Shown here piece by piece: positions 55,845-64,000 of a stretch of 64,000 bases of DNA. Each line of letters starts with the position of its first letter. The stretch's first letter is position 1. The translations under genes were made by a program, and so were the position numbers. Under the pieces are notes generated by a model, which saw only the letters and a program-made list of their open reading frames with translations, made no database searches and was not told the DNA's origin. Source of the stretch: Allobosea sp. UNC402CLCol (GTDB taxonomy: Bacteria > Pseudomonadota > Alphaproteobacteria > Rhizobiales > Beijerinckiaceae); contig NZ_JQJJ01000008.1 in the NCBI RefSeq assembly GCF_000745475.1, positions 248,001-312,000 of the forward strand. Direction: 5' to 3'.

Positions 55845-56456
55845 ATGCGGACCGTTCCCTCCCTCTGCCTCCTTCTGGGCGGCCTGCTCGCCGGTTGCGG
55901 CCATGTGCCTGTGACCTCGCTGCCGAAGCTGTCGCAGATCGATATCCGGACGACGCAGCTCACTGCGCTGCGAGCCGGCATCAGCCTGCCGGCCGAGATC
56001 CGCCCGCTTCCGGGTAGCATCACCATGACAATGGTCGCTCTGCCCAGGGAGGGCGGGCGGCACGAGCGCAAGGTCGTTCTCGAGGAAGTGCGCGACACGA
56101 AGGAGCTGGCACAACTGCCGAGCGTCGCGGCGCCCGGGCGTCGCCTCACGGTTTATCGCCTGAGCGCGGCGGACGCCGCACGCATCGGCAGCTTCCGGGA
56201 GGAGATGTTCGTCGGTCCGCACAACAGCGGCAATCGCGGCAGCATCGCCCTGACGGCCGAAAAGGCCTGCCGGCTCGGCGAGCTCTCCGGCAAGCCGATC
56301 CCGATGACGAGCTATCTGAAGACATCGGAGACGCAGGATTACGTCCTGCTGACCCGCGATGTCGACTTGGCCGGGGCCGTGCGTGCCGCTGCCCCGACGG
56401 TCGATCTGGCGACGGCTATTCCGCCCTGCGACGCCTTGCCGGAACAGCCGTCTTGA
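55845..56456 (+). CDS. Hypothetical lipoprotein
   Basis: A 203-residue predicted lipoprotein with a lipobox LAGC (Cys18) after the signal MRTVPSLCLLLGG. The mature part has beta strands (SITMTMVALP, RKVVLEEVRD), two more cysteines (ACRLG and PPCDA) and no known domain. ATG at 55845 gives the proper signal peptide; an upstream in-frame start at 55767 would spoil it. It diverges from the DUF2975 gene. Confidence 0.7.
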   Translation: MRTVPSLCLLLGGLLAGCGHVPVTSLPKLSQIDIRTTQLTALRAGISLPAEIRPLPGSITMTMVALPREGGRHERKVVLEEVRDTKELAQLPSVAAPGRRLTVYRLSAADAARIGSFREEMFVGPHNSGNRGSIALTAEKACRLGELSGKPIPMTSYLKTSETQDYVLLTRDVDLAGAVRAAAPTVDLATAIPPCDALPEQPS

Positions 56457-56535
56457 ACAGCGCCCGCCTGCCTCCCGCAACTTGCGGATACCGGGGCCGC
56501 GCAATCGGCGTCAGGCTTCGCGCGACGAAGCCCGA

Positions 56536-57228
56536 TCACGCTTCCCTTGCGGAGACCGGCCCGTCCTCGACCGAAAGCGCCGAAGCCAGCAGCCCGAACA
56601 GCCGCGCCGCGTGCCTGTCGAGGAAAGCTTGCCGGTTGCCTTCCGCCAGGAAATCCAGTGCGCCATCGATCAGCAGCGTCGAGAAGCCATGCACTGCCGA
56701 CCAGGCCAGCAGGACCTCGGGCAGCTCGGGATCGAGGGCGTCAGCGCTGGGTTTCCCGTCCGGAAGCTGAAGCGGCGGCAGGCCGCGGCCGAACCGGACT
56801 TCGCGCACAAGGATGGCGAAAGCCCGTGTCGAGGCGGCCCGGAAGGCAGGGTCCTCCCTGTCTATTCCGCGCTGGCCGAAGACGACCCGGAAGCGTCCGG
56901 GATTGGCGAGCGCCGTCTCGACATAGGCCCGCGCGATCGCGGCGAGCCGGCTGGTCCCCGCCTCCTGCGCCGCCGCGACCGCGGCGTCCATCGCCGTCGA
57001 GAGATCGTCGAAGCCCAGCGTCGCGATCGCCGTCAGCAGGCCGGTGAGATTGCCGAAATGATGCGCGGGAGCCGCCGGCGACACCCCGGCCCGCCGGGCG
57101 CATTCGCGCAAGGTAAAGCCGCCGAGCCCCCGCTCGGCCAGGACCTCCTCCGCGGCCGCGATCATCGCCTGCCGCAAAGCGCCATGGTGATAATGCTCGC
57201 GCATGGCCCGGGGCGTCGCTTCGGCCAT
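56536..57228 (-). CDS. TetR/AcrR-family regulator
   Basis: A 230-residue TetR-type repressor. The N-terminal HTH (about 12-60) reads MIAAAEEVLAERGLGGFTLRECARRAGVSPAAPAHHFGN, with the typical Y/F-x-HFx end. A C-terminal ligand domain of the WHG kind follows. CGGAG precedes the ATG. It diverges from the ABA4-like gene, and a perfect 19-bp palindrome between them is its probable operator. Confidence 0.9.
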   Translation of the reverse strand: MAEATPRAMREHYHHGALRQAMIAAAEEVLAERGLGGFTLRECARRAGVSPAAPAHHFGNLTGLLTAIATLGFDDLSTAMDAAVAAAQEAGTSRLAAIARAYVETALANPGRFRVVFGQRGIDREDPAFRAASTRAFAILVREVRFGRGLPPLQLPDGKPSADALDPELPEVLLAWSAVHGFSTLLIDGALDFLAEGNRQAFLDRHAARLFGLLASALSVEDGPVSAREA

Positions 57229-57262
57229 CGGCAACTCCGCCAATCCTAACAGTGTCAAAATC

Positions 57263-57281
57263 ATCTTGACGGCGTCAAGAT
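57263..57281. promoter_or_regulatory. Perfect palindrome, likely TetR operator
   Basis: ATCTTGAC-GGC-GTCAAGAT is a perfect 8-bp inverted repeat with a 3-bp centre. Two half-like sequences, AACAGTGTCAA (from 57249) and AACACTGTCAA (from 57308), flank it. It lies between the divergent TetR gene and the ABA4-like gene. Confidence 0.72.
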
Positions 57282-57332
57282 AGCGAGTCAGAACCGTCCC
57301 GCAACTGAACACTGTCAAGTTCGGAGGTCGTC

Positions 57333-58586
57333 ATGCCACCTTTGACGCTGGACGCCGCCTTTTCCGCGGCCAATCTGCTGGCCGTTGGCGGCTGGCTGTT
57401 GCTGCTCGTGACGCCGCGCTGGCGCGCCGGCCAGTTCCTCGCGGGCCTGGTCATCCCGAGCCTGCTGTCGCTCGGCTATCTCGTCCTGATCGGGGTGTAC
57501 TGGCATCAGGCGCACGGCGGCTTCTCCTCGCTCGACGATGTCGCGGCGCTGTTCGCCTCGCGGCCGCTGCTGCTCGCCGGCTGGGCGCATTACCTCGCCT
57601 TCGATCTCCTGATCGGCGCCTGGCTGCTGCGCCGCTCGCAACGCGAAGGTCTGCCGCATGGGGCGATGCTGCCTGTCCTCGCCCTGACCTTCCTCTTCGG
57701 CCCGGTCGGCTATCTGCTCTACCTCCTTCTTGCGGCAAGTCGCGCCATCGCCTCGGAAGACCGGATTCCGCGTTTCCTAGCGCGGCTGCCGGCGCCGCTG
57801 CGCGCGCTCGAATGGGAGCCCCGGCTGACCGCCGCAGGGATCGCGATGCTGCTGCTGGCAGTCCCGACCGCGCTCGCCTACGCCCTCGATCCGCGCCTCT
57901 TCAACGGCGACAATGTCTGGCTCAAGCCGCTGAAGTTCGAGATCTCGGTCGCGATCTACCTCTTCTCCTTCGCGCTCATCCTGCCGCTGACCGGCGAAGC
58001 CTTCCAGCGCTCGCGGCTCGGCCGCTTCACGGTCCGGCCGGTGATCGCCCTGCTCACCTTCGAGATCGTCTACATCGCCTGGCGCGCCTCGCGCGCCGAA
58101 GCCTCGCACTACAATGAGGAGAGCGCGCTCGCCATCGCGCTCTATGCCGCGATGGGCATCGCAGCGGTGCTCTTCACGGCCGCCAGCGGTATCCTCGCCT
58201 ATGGCCTCGCCCGCCAGGACGCCGCGCCGCTCCCGCCGGCGCTGCGGCGCTCGCTCATCCTCGGCCTCGGGCTGACCGCCGTGCTCGGCATCCTGTCGGG
58301 CGTCGTCCTCAGCGCGACCGGATCACATACGGTCGGCGCAGTGCCGCCATCGGCGCCCGCCGTCCCGGTCTTCGGCTGGTCGCTCAGCGTCGGCGACCTG
58401 CGCTTCGGCCATTTCCTGGCGCTGCACGCCATGCAGATCCTGCCGGCCTTCGCGCTCCTCGCCTCGCTGCTTGGCCGCACCGCAGCGCTGCGCAGCATCG
58501 AAGCCTTCGCCCTGGTCTATGCCGGCATCACCGCAGCGGCGCTCATCGCTGCGTTGAACGCCCGTCCGCTGCTCGGCATCGGCTGA
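57333..58586 (+). CDS. ABA4-like membrane protein with extra C-terminal domain
   Basis: A 417-residue integral membrane protein. The first 140 residues match the ABA4-like family (FSAANLLAVGGWLLLL, SLDDVAALFASRPLLLAGWAHYLAFDLLIGAW, LLTFLFGPVGYLLYLLL), named after plant neoxanthin synthase. The rest (about 170-417) has six or more helices and the conserved-looking NVWLKPLKFEISVAIYLFSFALILPLTGE. The catalytic role in bacteria is unknown. It is likely repressed by the divergent TetR protein. Confidence 0.78.
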   Translation: MPPLTLDAAFSAANLLAVGGWLLLLVTPRWRAGQFLAGLVIPSLLSLGYLVLIGVYWHQAHGGFSSLDDVAALFASRPLLLAGWAHYLAFDLLIGAWLLRRSQREGLPHGAMLPVLALTFLFGPVGYLLYLLLAASRAIASEDRIPRFLARLPAPLRALEWEPRLTAAGIAMLLLAVPTALAYALDPRLFNGDNVWLKPLKFEISVAIYLFSFALILPLTGEAFQRSRLGRFTVRPVIALLTFEIVYIAWRASRAEASHYNEESALAIALYAAMGIAAVLFTAASGILAYGLARQDAAPLPPALRRSLILGLGLTAVLGILSGVVLSATGSHTVGAVPPSAPAVPVFGWSLSVGDLRFGHFLALHAMQILPAFALLASLLGRTAALRSIEAFALVYAGITAAALIAALNARPLLGIG

Positions 58587-58594
58587 AGCTGGGC

Positions 58595-59440
58595 TCAGCG
58601 GCTCTCGCGCCGCGCCATGAAGGCGAGCTTTTCGAACAGCGAGACGTCCTGCTCGTTCTTGAGCAAGGCGCCGTGCAGCGGCGGGATGAGCTTGCGCGGA
58701 TCGCGCTCGCGCAGCACCTCCGGCCCGATATCCTCGGCGACGAGCAGCTTCAGCCAATCGAGCAGTTCCGAGGTCGAGGGCTTCTTCTTGAGGCCCGGCA
58801 CCTCGCGCACCTCGAAGAACAGGCGCAGCGCCTCCTCCATCAGCCGCTTCTTGATGCCGGGGAAATGCACCTCGACGATCTGCTGCATCGTCTGCGCGTC
58901 GGGGAAGCGGATATAGTGGAAGAAGCAGCGGCGCAGGAAGGCGTCCGGCAGGTCCTTCTCGTTGTTGGAGGTGATGATCATCACCGGCCGCCGCGCCGCC
59001 TTGACGGTCTCGCCCGTCTCGTAGACGTGGAACTCCATGCGGTCGAGCTCGAGCAGCAGGTCGTTGGGGAATTCGATATCGGCCTTGTCGATCTCGTCGA
59101 TCAGCAGCACCGGCCGGGCGGGCGCGACGAAAGCCTCCCAGAGCTTGCCGCGCTTGATGTAGTTGGCGATGTCCGACACGCGCGGATCGCCGAGCTGGCT
59201 GTCGCGCAGCCGGCTCACCGCATCGTATTCGTAGAGCCCCTGCTGCGCCTTGGTCGTCGACTTGATGTGCCAGGTGATGAGCGGTGCACCGAGCGCGGCG
59301 GCGATCTCCTCGGCCAGCACCGTCTTGCCCGTGCCGGGCTCGCCCTTCACCAAGAGCGGCCGCTCCAGCCGGATCGCGGCGTTGACGGCGACGGTGAGGT
59401 CCTCCGTCGCGACATAGTTCTCGGTGCCGGCAAAACGCAT
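58595..59440 (-). CDS. MoxR-family AAA ATPase
   Basis: A 281-residue AAA+ ATPase. Walker A is GEPGTGKT (33-40), Walker B VLLIDEIDKAD, sensor 1 ITSNNEKDLPDAFLRRCFF. MoxR ATPases act as chaperones for metal insertion or complex maturation, usually together with a VWA-domain protein. No VWA gene is adjacent in this window. It is convergent with the ABA4-like gene (8-bp gap). Confidence 0.92.
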   Translation of the reverse strand: MRFAGTENYVATEDLTVAVNAAIRLERPLLVKGEPGTGKTVLAEEIAAALGAPLITWHIKSTTKAQQGLYEYDAVSRLRDSQLGDPRVSDIANYIKRGKLWEAFVAPARPVLLIDEIDKADIEFPNDLLLELDRMEFHVYETGETVKAARRPVMIITSNNEKDLPDAFLRRCFFHYIRFPDAQTMQQIVEVHFPGIKKRLMEEALRLFFEVREVPGLKKKPSTSELLDWLKLLVAEDIGPEVLRERDPRKLIPPLHGALLKNEQDVSLFEKLAFMARRESR

Positions 59441-59654
59441 GAGCGATCCTTCTGACTGTACGCCGGTACGCTAGCCCATCGGCGCCGAACGCGAAAACCG
59501 CCATTTGCACGCTCGGCGCGAAGGTCGTTGCCTAAGCGCTCGCGTCGCAAGGCGAATTTCTCTCCGCCACCGCAATTCGAAGGTTGTGCATCGCACCCAC
59601 GAATCGCAAGAATGACGAGGCATCCGCTTCTCCATCGAATCGCAAGGGCAGGCC

Positions 59655-61448
59655 TTGGCCGGAACCGTCGATCCTTCCGTCTACAAGGACGCCGTCGTCG
59701 TGCTCGCGACGGCCGGCGTGATCGTGCCTTTTGCCAAGAGCTTCAAGATCAATTCGATCATCGCCTTCGTGGCCTGCGGCGCGCTGCTCGGCCCCTTCGG
59801 CCTCGGCGGGCTGGTCTCCAAGGTGCCGCTGCTCAGCACTGTCACGGTCTCGAATGCGGAGGCGCTGGCCGGGCCGGCCGAGCTCGGCGTCGCCTTCCTG
59901 CTCTTCGTCATCGGGCTCGAATTGTCCTTCGAGCGCCTGATGACGATGAGGCGCCTCGTCTTCGGGCTCGGCCTCGGCCAGGTCGGCCTTTCGGCGGCGG
60001 CGATCGGCCTCGTCGCCTATGCGCTGGGCCAGCCCACGACGGCGGCGCTGATCATCGGCTTCGGCCTCGCCCTCTCCTCGACGGCGATGGTGGTCGAATT
60101 GCTCGCCGCCAAGAAGCGGATGACGACCTCGGCCGGCCGCGCCAGCTTCGCTATCCTGCTCTGCCAGGACCTCGCAGTCATCCCGCTGCTGTTCCTGATC
60201 GCCGTGCTCGATGCGCAGAACGGCTCGGGCTCGCTCGTCGCCGGTCTGGCGCAGGCCTTCATCCAGGCGGCGGCGGCCATCGCGACCATCGTGGTCATCG
60301 GCCGGCTGGCGCTGCGCCCACTCTTCCGCCTCGTCGCCTCGACCGATTCGGCCGAAAGCTTCATGGCCGCAACGCTGCTGACGGCGCTCGGCACCGGCCT
60401 CATCGCCGCCGCCGCCGGGCTCTCGATGGGGCTCGGCGCCTTCATCGCCGGGCTGCTGCTGGCCGAGACCGAGTTCCGCCGGGCGATCGAGGTCACGATC
60501 GACCCCTTCAAATCCCTGCTGATCGGCGTCTTCTTCCTCACCGTCGGCATGGGCGTGAATCCGGCCCAGATCGCGGCCCACCCCGTCGCCATCCTCGCCA
60601 TCGCGGTCGGGCTGGTCGCGATCAAGAGCCTCATCATCTTCGTTCTCGCCCGCCGCTTCCGCCTTTCTGCGGCGACGGCGCTCGAAACCGCGCTGATGGT
60701 CAGCCCCGGCGGCGAATTCGCCTTCGTGCTGCTGAACGATGCCTCCGCCACAGGCCTTCTCGACCGCAATGCGACCAGCATCGCGCTGGCGGCGGTGTCG
60801 CTGACCATGGTCGCGCTGCCCCTGCAGGCGCGCTTCGCCCGCCATTTCGCCCAGAAGCTCGCCGCACCGGTGACCTTGCCGGACGAGGCCAAGGTGCTCC
60901 CGCCGGACGATCGCGCGCCGCGCGCCATCATCGTCGGCGGCGGGCGTGTCGGGCGCCTCGTCGCCTCGATGCTGGACGAGCACGGCAAGTCGCACATCCT
61001 GATCGATTCGGACGCGGCCCTGGTCACCGCCCAGCGCCGCTCAGGCCGTCCGGCCTTCTACGGCGATGCGACGCAGCCCGATTTCCTGAGGCTATGCGGA
61101 CTGGAAGAGGCGACGGCGCTGATCGTCACCATCGACAATCCGCGCGCCGTCGATGCCACGGTGCAGGCCGCGCGCGCCCTGCGTCCGGACATCGTCATCG
61201 TCGCCCGCGCCCGCGATGCGGCCCATGCCCGCCATCTCTACGAGATCGGCGTCAACGACGCCGTGCCGGAGACGATCGAGGCGAGCCTGCAATTGTCGGA
61301 GGCGGCGCTGGTCGGGCTCGGCGTGCCGATGGGCCTCGTCATCGCCTCGGTGCATGAGCGGCGCGACGGCTTCCGCGCCCAGCTCAAGCCGGCAGGCGCC
61401 GCGGCAGCCCGCGCCCTTCCGCGCCATGCCCGTTCCCGAAGGCTGTGA
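59655..61448 (+). CDS. CPA2 cation/proton antiporter with RCK domain (KefB-like)
   Basis: A 597-residue transporter. About twelve membrane helices fill residues 10-395, with SSTAMVVELL and CQDLAVIPLLFLIAVL typical of the KefB/KefC branch. A C-terminal RCK/TrkA-N domain (about 415-540) has the nucleotide loop GGGRVGRL. It probably exchanges K+ or Na+ for H+. The start is TTG with AAGGGCAGG before it; no in-frame ATG fits. An 11-bp direct repeat CGAATCGCAAG (59600, 59636) lies in the leader. Its end overlaps the convergent GT1 gene by 65 bp. Confidence 0.88.
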   Translation: MAGTVDPSVYKDAVVVLATAGVIVPFAKSFKINSIIAFVACGALLGPFGLGGLVSKVPLLSTVTVSNAEALAGPAELGVAFLLFVIGLELSFERLMTMRRLVFGLGLGQVGLSAAAIGLVAYALGQPTTAALIIGFGLALSSTAMVVELLAAKKRMTTSAGRASFAILLCQDLAVIPLLFLIAVLDAQNGSGSLVAGLAQAFIQAAAAIATIVVIGRLALRPLFRLVASTDSAESFMAATLLTALGTGLIAAAAGLSMGLGAFIAGLLLAETEFRRAIEVTIDPFKSLLIGVFFLTVGMGVNPAQIAAHPVAILAIAVGLVAIKSLIIFVLARRFRLSAATALETALMVSPGGEFAFVLLNDASATGLLDRNATSIALAAVSLTMVALPLQARFARHFAQKLAAPVTLPDEAKVLPPDDRAPRAIIVGGGRVGRLVASMLDEHGKSHILIDSDAALVTAQRRSGRPAFYGDATQPDFLRLCGLEEATALIVTIDNPRAVDATVQAARALRPDIVIVARARDAAHARHLYEIGVNDAVPETIEASLQLSEAALVGLGVPMGLVIASVHERRDGFRAQLKPAGAAAARALPRHARSRRL

Positions 61449-62487
61449 GGCCTGGGCTCACGGCCTCGCGCGAGAGATAGCCCGCCTGCTGCGCCACGCG
61501 CCGGATATGTCCGTAGAACTGCGCCGCGCTGCTCGTCCAGCTATGCCGCGCCGCCAGCTCCAGCGGGATTTCAGGCTGTATCCTGAGCGCCTGCATGGCG
61601 CCGCTGCGCAGATCCTCGTCGAGCACGGCCGCGCCGCTGCCGGCGAAGACGTCGCGCGGGCCCTGCACCGGAAAGGCCGCGACCGGCAGCCCGCTCGCCG
61701 CCGCCTCCAGCAGCACGATGCCGAAGGTGTCGGTCAGGCTCGGAAAGACGAAGACGTCTGAGGAGGCATAGATCGCCGCGAGTTCCTCGCCCTCCTTCGT
61801 CCCGAGGAAATGCACCTCGGGAAAGGCGCGCTGCAGATCGGCCCGCGCCGGCCCGTCGCCGACCACGACCTTGCTGCCCGGCAGCCGCAGCGACAGGAAG
61901 GCATCGAGATTCTTCTCGACCGCCACACGCCCGACGCTGAGGAAGATCGGCCGCGGCAGGTCGAGCACGCTTTGCGGGCGCGGATGGAACAGGTCGAGAT
62001 CGACGCCCCGCCCCCAGCGCACCAGCTTCTCGAAGCCGTGCTGGCGCAACTCCTCCTCGACCGTCGCGGTCGAGACCATCACGGCAGCCGCCGGACCATG
62101 GAAGCGCCGCAGCAGCCGGTAGCTCCAGCTTTCGGGGATGGGCCAGCGCGCCGCGACATATTGCGGGAAACGCGTGTGATAGCTCGTGGTGAACGGGCGC
62201 TTCTGCGCCAGGCAGACCGCCCGCGTCAGCCAGCCGATCGGCCCTTCCGTCGCGATATGGATGTGGTCCGGCCTGAATTCGGCGATCCGTTCCGCGAGCG
62301 CGCGGCGGGTGGCGAGCGCGAGCCGGATGTCGGGATAGCTCGGCATGGCGATCTGCCGGAAGCCGTCCGGGGTGAGCGCCGCCGCCGTCGCGCCAAAATC
62401 CGGCGCCGCCTCGATCATCCGTTCGAGCGAGCGCACCACGCCGTTGATCTGCGGCCGCCAGGCGTCCGTGGCGATGAGGACGCGCAT
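61384..62487 (-). CDS. GT4-type glycosyltransferase (group 1)
   Basis: A 367-residue GT-B fold enzyme. The N-terminal domain begins MRVLIATDAWRPQINGVVRSLE; the C-terminal domain has LSVGRVAVEKNL and FPSLTDTFGIVLLEAAASGLPVAA with the EX7E motif. It resembles alpha-mannosyltransferases acting on lipid or diacylglycerol acceptors. Its ATG overlaps the stop of the metallophosphoesterase gene (TGATG). The last 22 codons overlap the antiporter gene antisense. Confidence 0.87.
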   Translation of the reverse strand: MRVLIATDAWRPQINGVVRSLERMIEAAPDFGATAAALTPDGFRQIAMPSYPDIRLALATRRALAERIAEFRPDHIHIATEGPIGWLTRAVCLAQKRPFTTSYHTRFPQYVAARWPIPESWSYRLLRRFHGPAAAVMVSTATVEEELRQHGFEKLVRWGRGVDLDLFHPRPQSVLDLPRPIFLSVGRVAVEKNLDAFLSLRLPGSKVVVGDGPARADLQRAFPEVHFLGTKEGEELAAIYASSDVFVFPSLTDTFGIVLLEAAASGLPVAAFPVQGPRDVFAGSGAAVLDEDLRSGAMQALRIQPEIPLELAARHSWTSSAAQFYGHIRRVAQQAGYLSREAVSPGLTAFGNGHGAEGRGLPRRLPA

Positions 62488-63392
62488 CAGCGCGCTTTCC
62501 GTTCCGCCGTTTCCGGCAGAGCGCCAATGATGCGTGCCAGTTCCAGAGGCTGGAGCATGCTCCGGGCGGCCTCGACGAGTTCCGGCACGGCGGCCGGCCG
62601 GGCCGGCACGACGACCGGCACGGCCGCCTCGCCCTTGAGGCGTCCTTGCGGCCAGCGGATCAATTCGAAGCGACCGTCATGGTGCTCGACGAAGGCGGTG
62701 CAGCTCTCCACCCAGTCGCCGGTGTTGATGTAGGTCAGCCCCGCGATCTCGCGATAGGCCGCGTGATGGATATGGCCGCAGATCACGCCATCCGCATTGT
62801 GGCGGCGCGCCTCGTCGGCGAGGCAGGTCTCGAACTCGCCGATATAGTTCACGGCGTTCTTGACCTTGTGCTTGGCCCAGGCCGAGAGCGACCAGTGCGG
62901 CAGGCGCAGGACGCGCCGGACCTTGTTGATCACCATGTTGAGCCCGAGCGCCACCGTGTAGGCCCAGTCGCCGAGCAGCGCGAGCCATTTGGCGTTGCGC
63001 ACCACGAGGTCGAACAGGTCGCCATGGATGACGAGCAGGCGCCGGCCATCCGCCGTCTCGTGGACGATGTCGTCGACGAGCGTGATGCCGCCGAACTGCA
63101 GGCCGGTGAAATCGCGCAGGAAGTCGTCGTGGTTGCCGGTGACGTAGATCAGCTTCGAGCCTTTGCGCACCTTGCGCAGCAGCTTCTGGACGACGTCGTT
63201 GTGGCTCTGCGGGAAATACCAGCCGCTCTTCAGCCGCCAGCCGTCGATGATGTCGCCGACGAGATAGATGTTCGGTGCATCATAGGCCCGCAGGAACTCG
63301 AGCACGAGATCGGCTTGCGCCCCGCGCGTGCCCAGATGCAGGTCCGAGATGAAGATGCTGCGAACCTGCTTCGCGTCGTCCTCGTCGCTCAT
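62487..63392 (-). CDS. LpxH-like metallophosphoesterase
   Basis: A 301-residue calcineurin-like phosphoesterase. The metal-binding motifs are intact: SDLHLG (residues 16-21), GDIIDGW, GNHDDF, HGDLFD and GHIHHA. It resembles the UDP-2,3-diacylglucosamine diphosphatase (LpxH) family, but the pairing with a GT4 enzyme is also seen for glycolipid genes, so another phospho-substrate is possible. ATG at 63392 is the first codon giving the normal N-terminus; the open frame continues upstream. Confidence 0.85.
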   Translation of the reverse strand: MSDEDDAKQVRSIFISDLHLGTRGAQADLVLEFLRAYDAPNIYLVGDIIDGWRLKSGWYFPQSHNDVVQKLLRKVRKGSKLIYVTGNHDDFLRDFTGLQFGGITLVDDIVHETADGRRLLVIHGDLFDLVVRNAKWLALLGDWAYTVALGLNMVINKVRRVLRLPHWSLSAWAKHKVKNAVNYIGEFETCLADEARRHNADGVICGHIHHAAYREIAGLTYINTGDWVESCTAFVEHHDGRFELIRWPQGRLKGEAAVPVVVPARPAAVPELVEAARSMLQPLELARIIGALPETAERKAR

Positions 63393-63534
63393 GCGCGGCA
63401 GTCCATGCTGTTGCGATGTTTGCGGCGTGTGTCTGATTTGCGTTGCGCTTTGATGACGGAACCAGCAATCCGTGCTCAGCCTTGCTGACCGGCCGCTGTC
63501 CGACAACGGCGTGCGAAACTGACGGAGACATCTG

Positions 63535-64000
63535 ATGGATCTTGGAATTGCCGGCCGCACGGCCATCGTCTGCGCCTCCAGCAAGGGGCTGGGCCGCGGC
63601 TGTGCGCAGGCCCTGGCCGAGGCGGGCTGCACCGTCGTGATCAACGGCCGCAACGCGACCACCCTGGAAGCCACCGCCAGCGCGATCCGCGCCGCGACCG
63701 GCGCGACCGTCATCGCCGTCGTCGCCGACGTCTCGACCCAGGCCGGTCAGGACGCCCTGCTCGCGGCAGCGCCCAACCCGGACATCCTCGTCAACAACAA
63801 TGGCGGCCCGCCGCCCAAGCCCTTCCGCCAGGTGACGCGCGAGGGCCTGCTGGAAGGCGTCGTCCAGAACATGGCGACACCGCTCGAGCTGGTACAGCGC
63901 GTCATCGACGGCATGATCGCGCGCGGCTTCGGCCGCATCGTCAACATCACCTCGGCCAGCGTGGTGACGCCGCTGACCGGCCTCGACGTCTCCTCCGCCG
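63535..64000 (+). CDS. Short-chain dehydrogenase, truncated by window end
   Basis: The first 155 codons of an SDR. MDLGIAGRTAIVCASSKGLGRGCAQAL gives the cofactor loop (ASSKGLG instead of the usual TGxxxGxG), VNNNGGPPPKPF the NAG-like motif, and NITSASVVTPL the catalytic serine region; Tyr and Lys would lie beyond the window. The sequence resembles 3-oxoacyl-ACP-reductase-like proteins of unknown substrate. GGAG lies about 10 bp before the ATG. Confidence 0.88.
   Translation, partial: MDLGIAGRTAIVCASSKGLGRGCAQALAEAGCTVVINGRNATTLEATASAIRAATGATVIAVVADVSTQAGQDALLAAAPNPDILVNNNGGPPPKPFRQVTREGLLEGVVQNMATPLELVQRVIDGMIARGFGRIVNITSASVVTPLTGLDVSSA

Noticed and set aside
59600-59646. Direct repeat CGAATCGCAAG as a CRISPR-like or regulatory array
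   Set aside because: Only two copies of 11 bp, no third unit and no dyad symmetry.

Overview
The window is about 64 kb of GC-rich, gene-dense chromosomal DNA from an alphaproteobacterium, most likely of the order Hyphomicrobiales (Rhizobiales) and possibly Bosea- or Methylobacterium-like. The evidence is the combination of MotE, FliX, FlbT, FlaF and CckA with flagellar genes, a eukaryote-type NADP isocitrate dehydrogenase, an NDUFS4-type complex I subunit, a GAAC-N7-GAAC SOS box in front of recA, and short intergenic palindromes of a kind common in this order. The genus is an inference from gene content. No plasmid, prophage, insertion sequence, CRISPR array or integrase was seen.

Layout. 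0-1.1 kb holds the end of a flagellar cluster (DUF6468 protein, motE). 1.3-5.2 kb holds a PsiF-like secreted protein and a giant AMIN-like/TPR periplasmic protein. 5.2-8.3 kb is a glycolipid-type envelope module (LABN protein, GT2, ArnT-like transferase). 8.5-10.1 kb has two tRNA genes (Arg-TCT, Pro-TGG) around an NDUFS4-like gene, plus a DUF192 protein. 10.2-15.4 kb has a large unknown periplasmic protein, surface-polysaccharide modifiers (CatB-like acetyltransferase, OafA-like acyltransferase, GT2) and two tandem lipoprotein genes. 15.4-18.5 kb carries aspS and rnd. 18.5-29 kb is the flagellar export/rod locus: fliP and fliO leftward; flgB-flgC-fliE-fliQ-fliR-flhB-cckA rightward; motB and motA leftward. 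29.2-37 kb carries recA, alaS, an Ig-like secreted protein, a GNAT gene in different base composition, and icd. 37-39.4 kb has a barrel-like secreted protein and an SDR/cupin pair. 39.5-51.9 kb is the second flagellar block: fliX; flgI, rod-binding protein, FlbY/FlgN-like; a FlaG-like gene; two flagellins; flbT-flaF; and leftward flgE-flgK-flgL. 51.9-64 kb has ycjF/ycjX, a SixA-like phosphatase, an XRE/DUF2975 pair, a TetR regulator divergent from an ABA4-like membrane protein, a MoxR ATPase, a CPA2 cation/proton antiporter, a GT1/metallophosphoesterase pair, and a truncated SDR.

How the genes work together. Motility is the main theme: export gate (FliOPQR, FlhB), rod (FlgB, FlgC, FliE), P ring (FlgI), hook and junction (FlgE, FlgK, FlgL), filament (two flagellins) and stator (MotAB, MotE). 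The regulatory DNA points to two layers. CtrA-type TTAA-N7-TTAAC boxes lie before flgB (an operon ending in cckA, the kinase that feeds CtrA), and more degenerate ones before both flagellin genes and motA. Sigma-54 type -24/-12 elements lie before flgI and flgE, each with a pair of 15-bp CGGCAG-N3-CTGCCG-like palindromes about 75-100 bp upstream; these are candidate sites for a FlbD-type activator, the partner of FliX. This resembles the Caulobacter flagellar hierarchy and is the most coherent unannotated structure in the window.

I did not find a clearly new defence, mobile or biosynthetic system. The best candidates for something undescribed are the paired-palindrome/sigma-54 promoters, a FliO with a roughly 350-residue tail carrying a repeated short helix motif, the multi-AMIN/TPR protein, the tandem lipoproteins, and the 609-residue unknown secreted protein.
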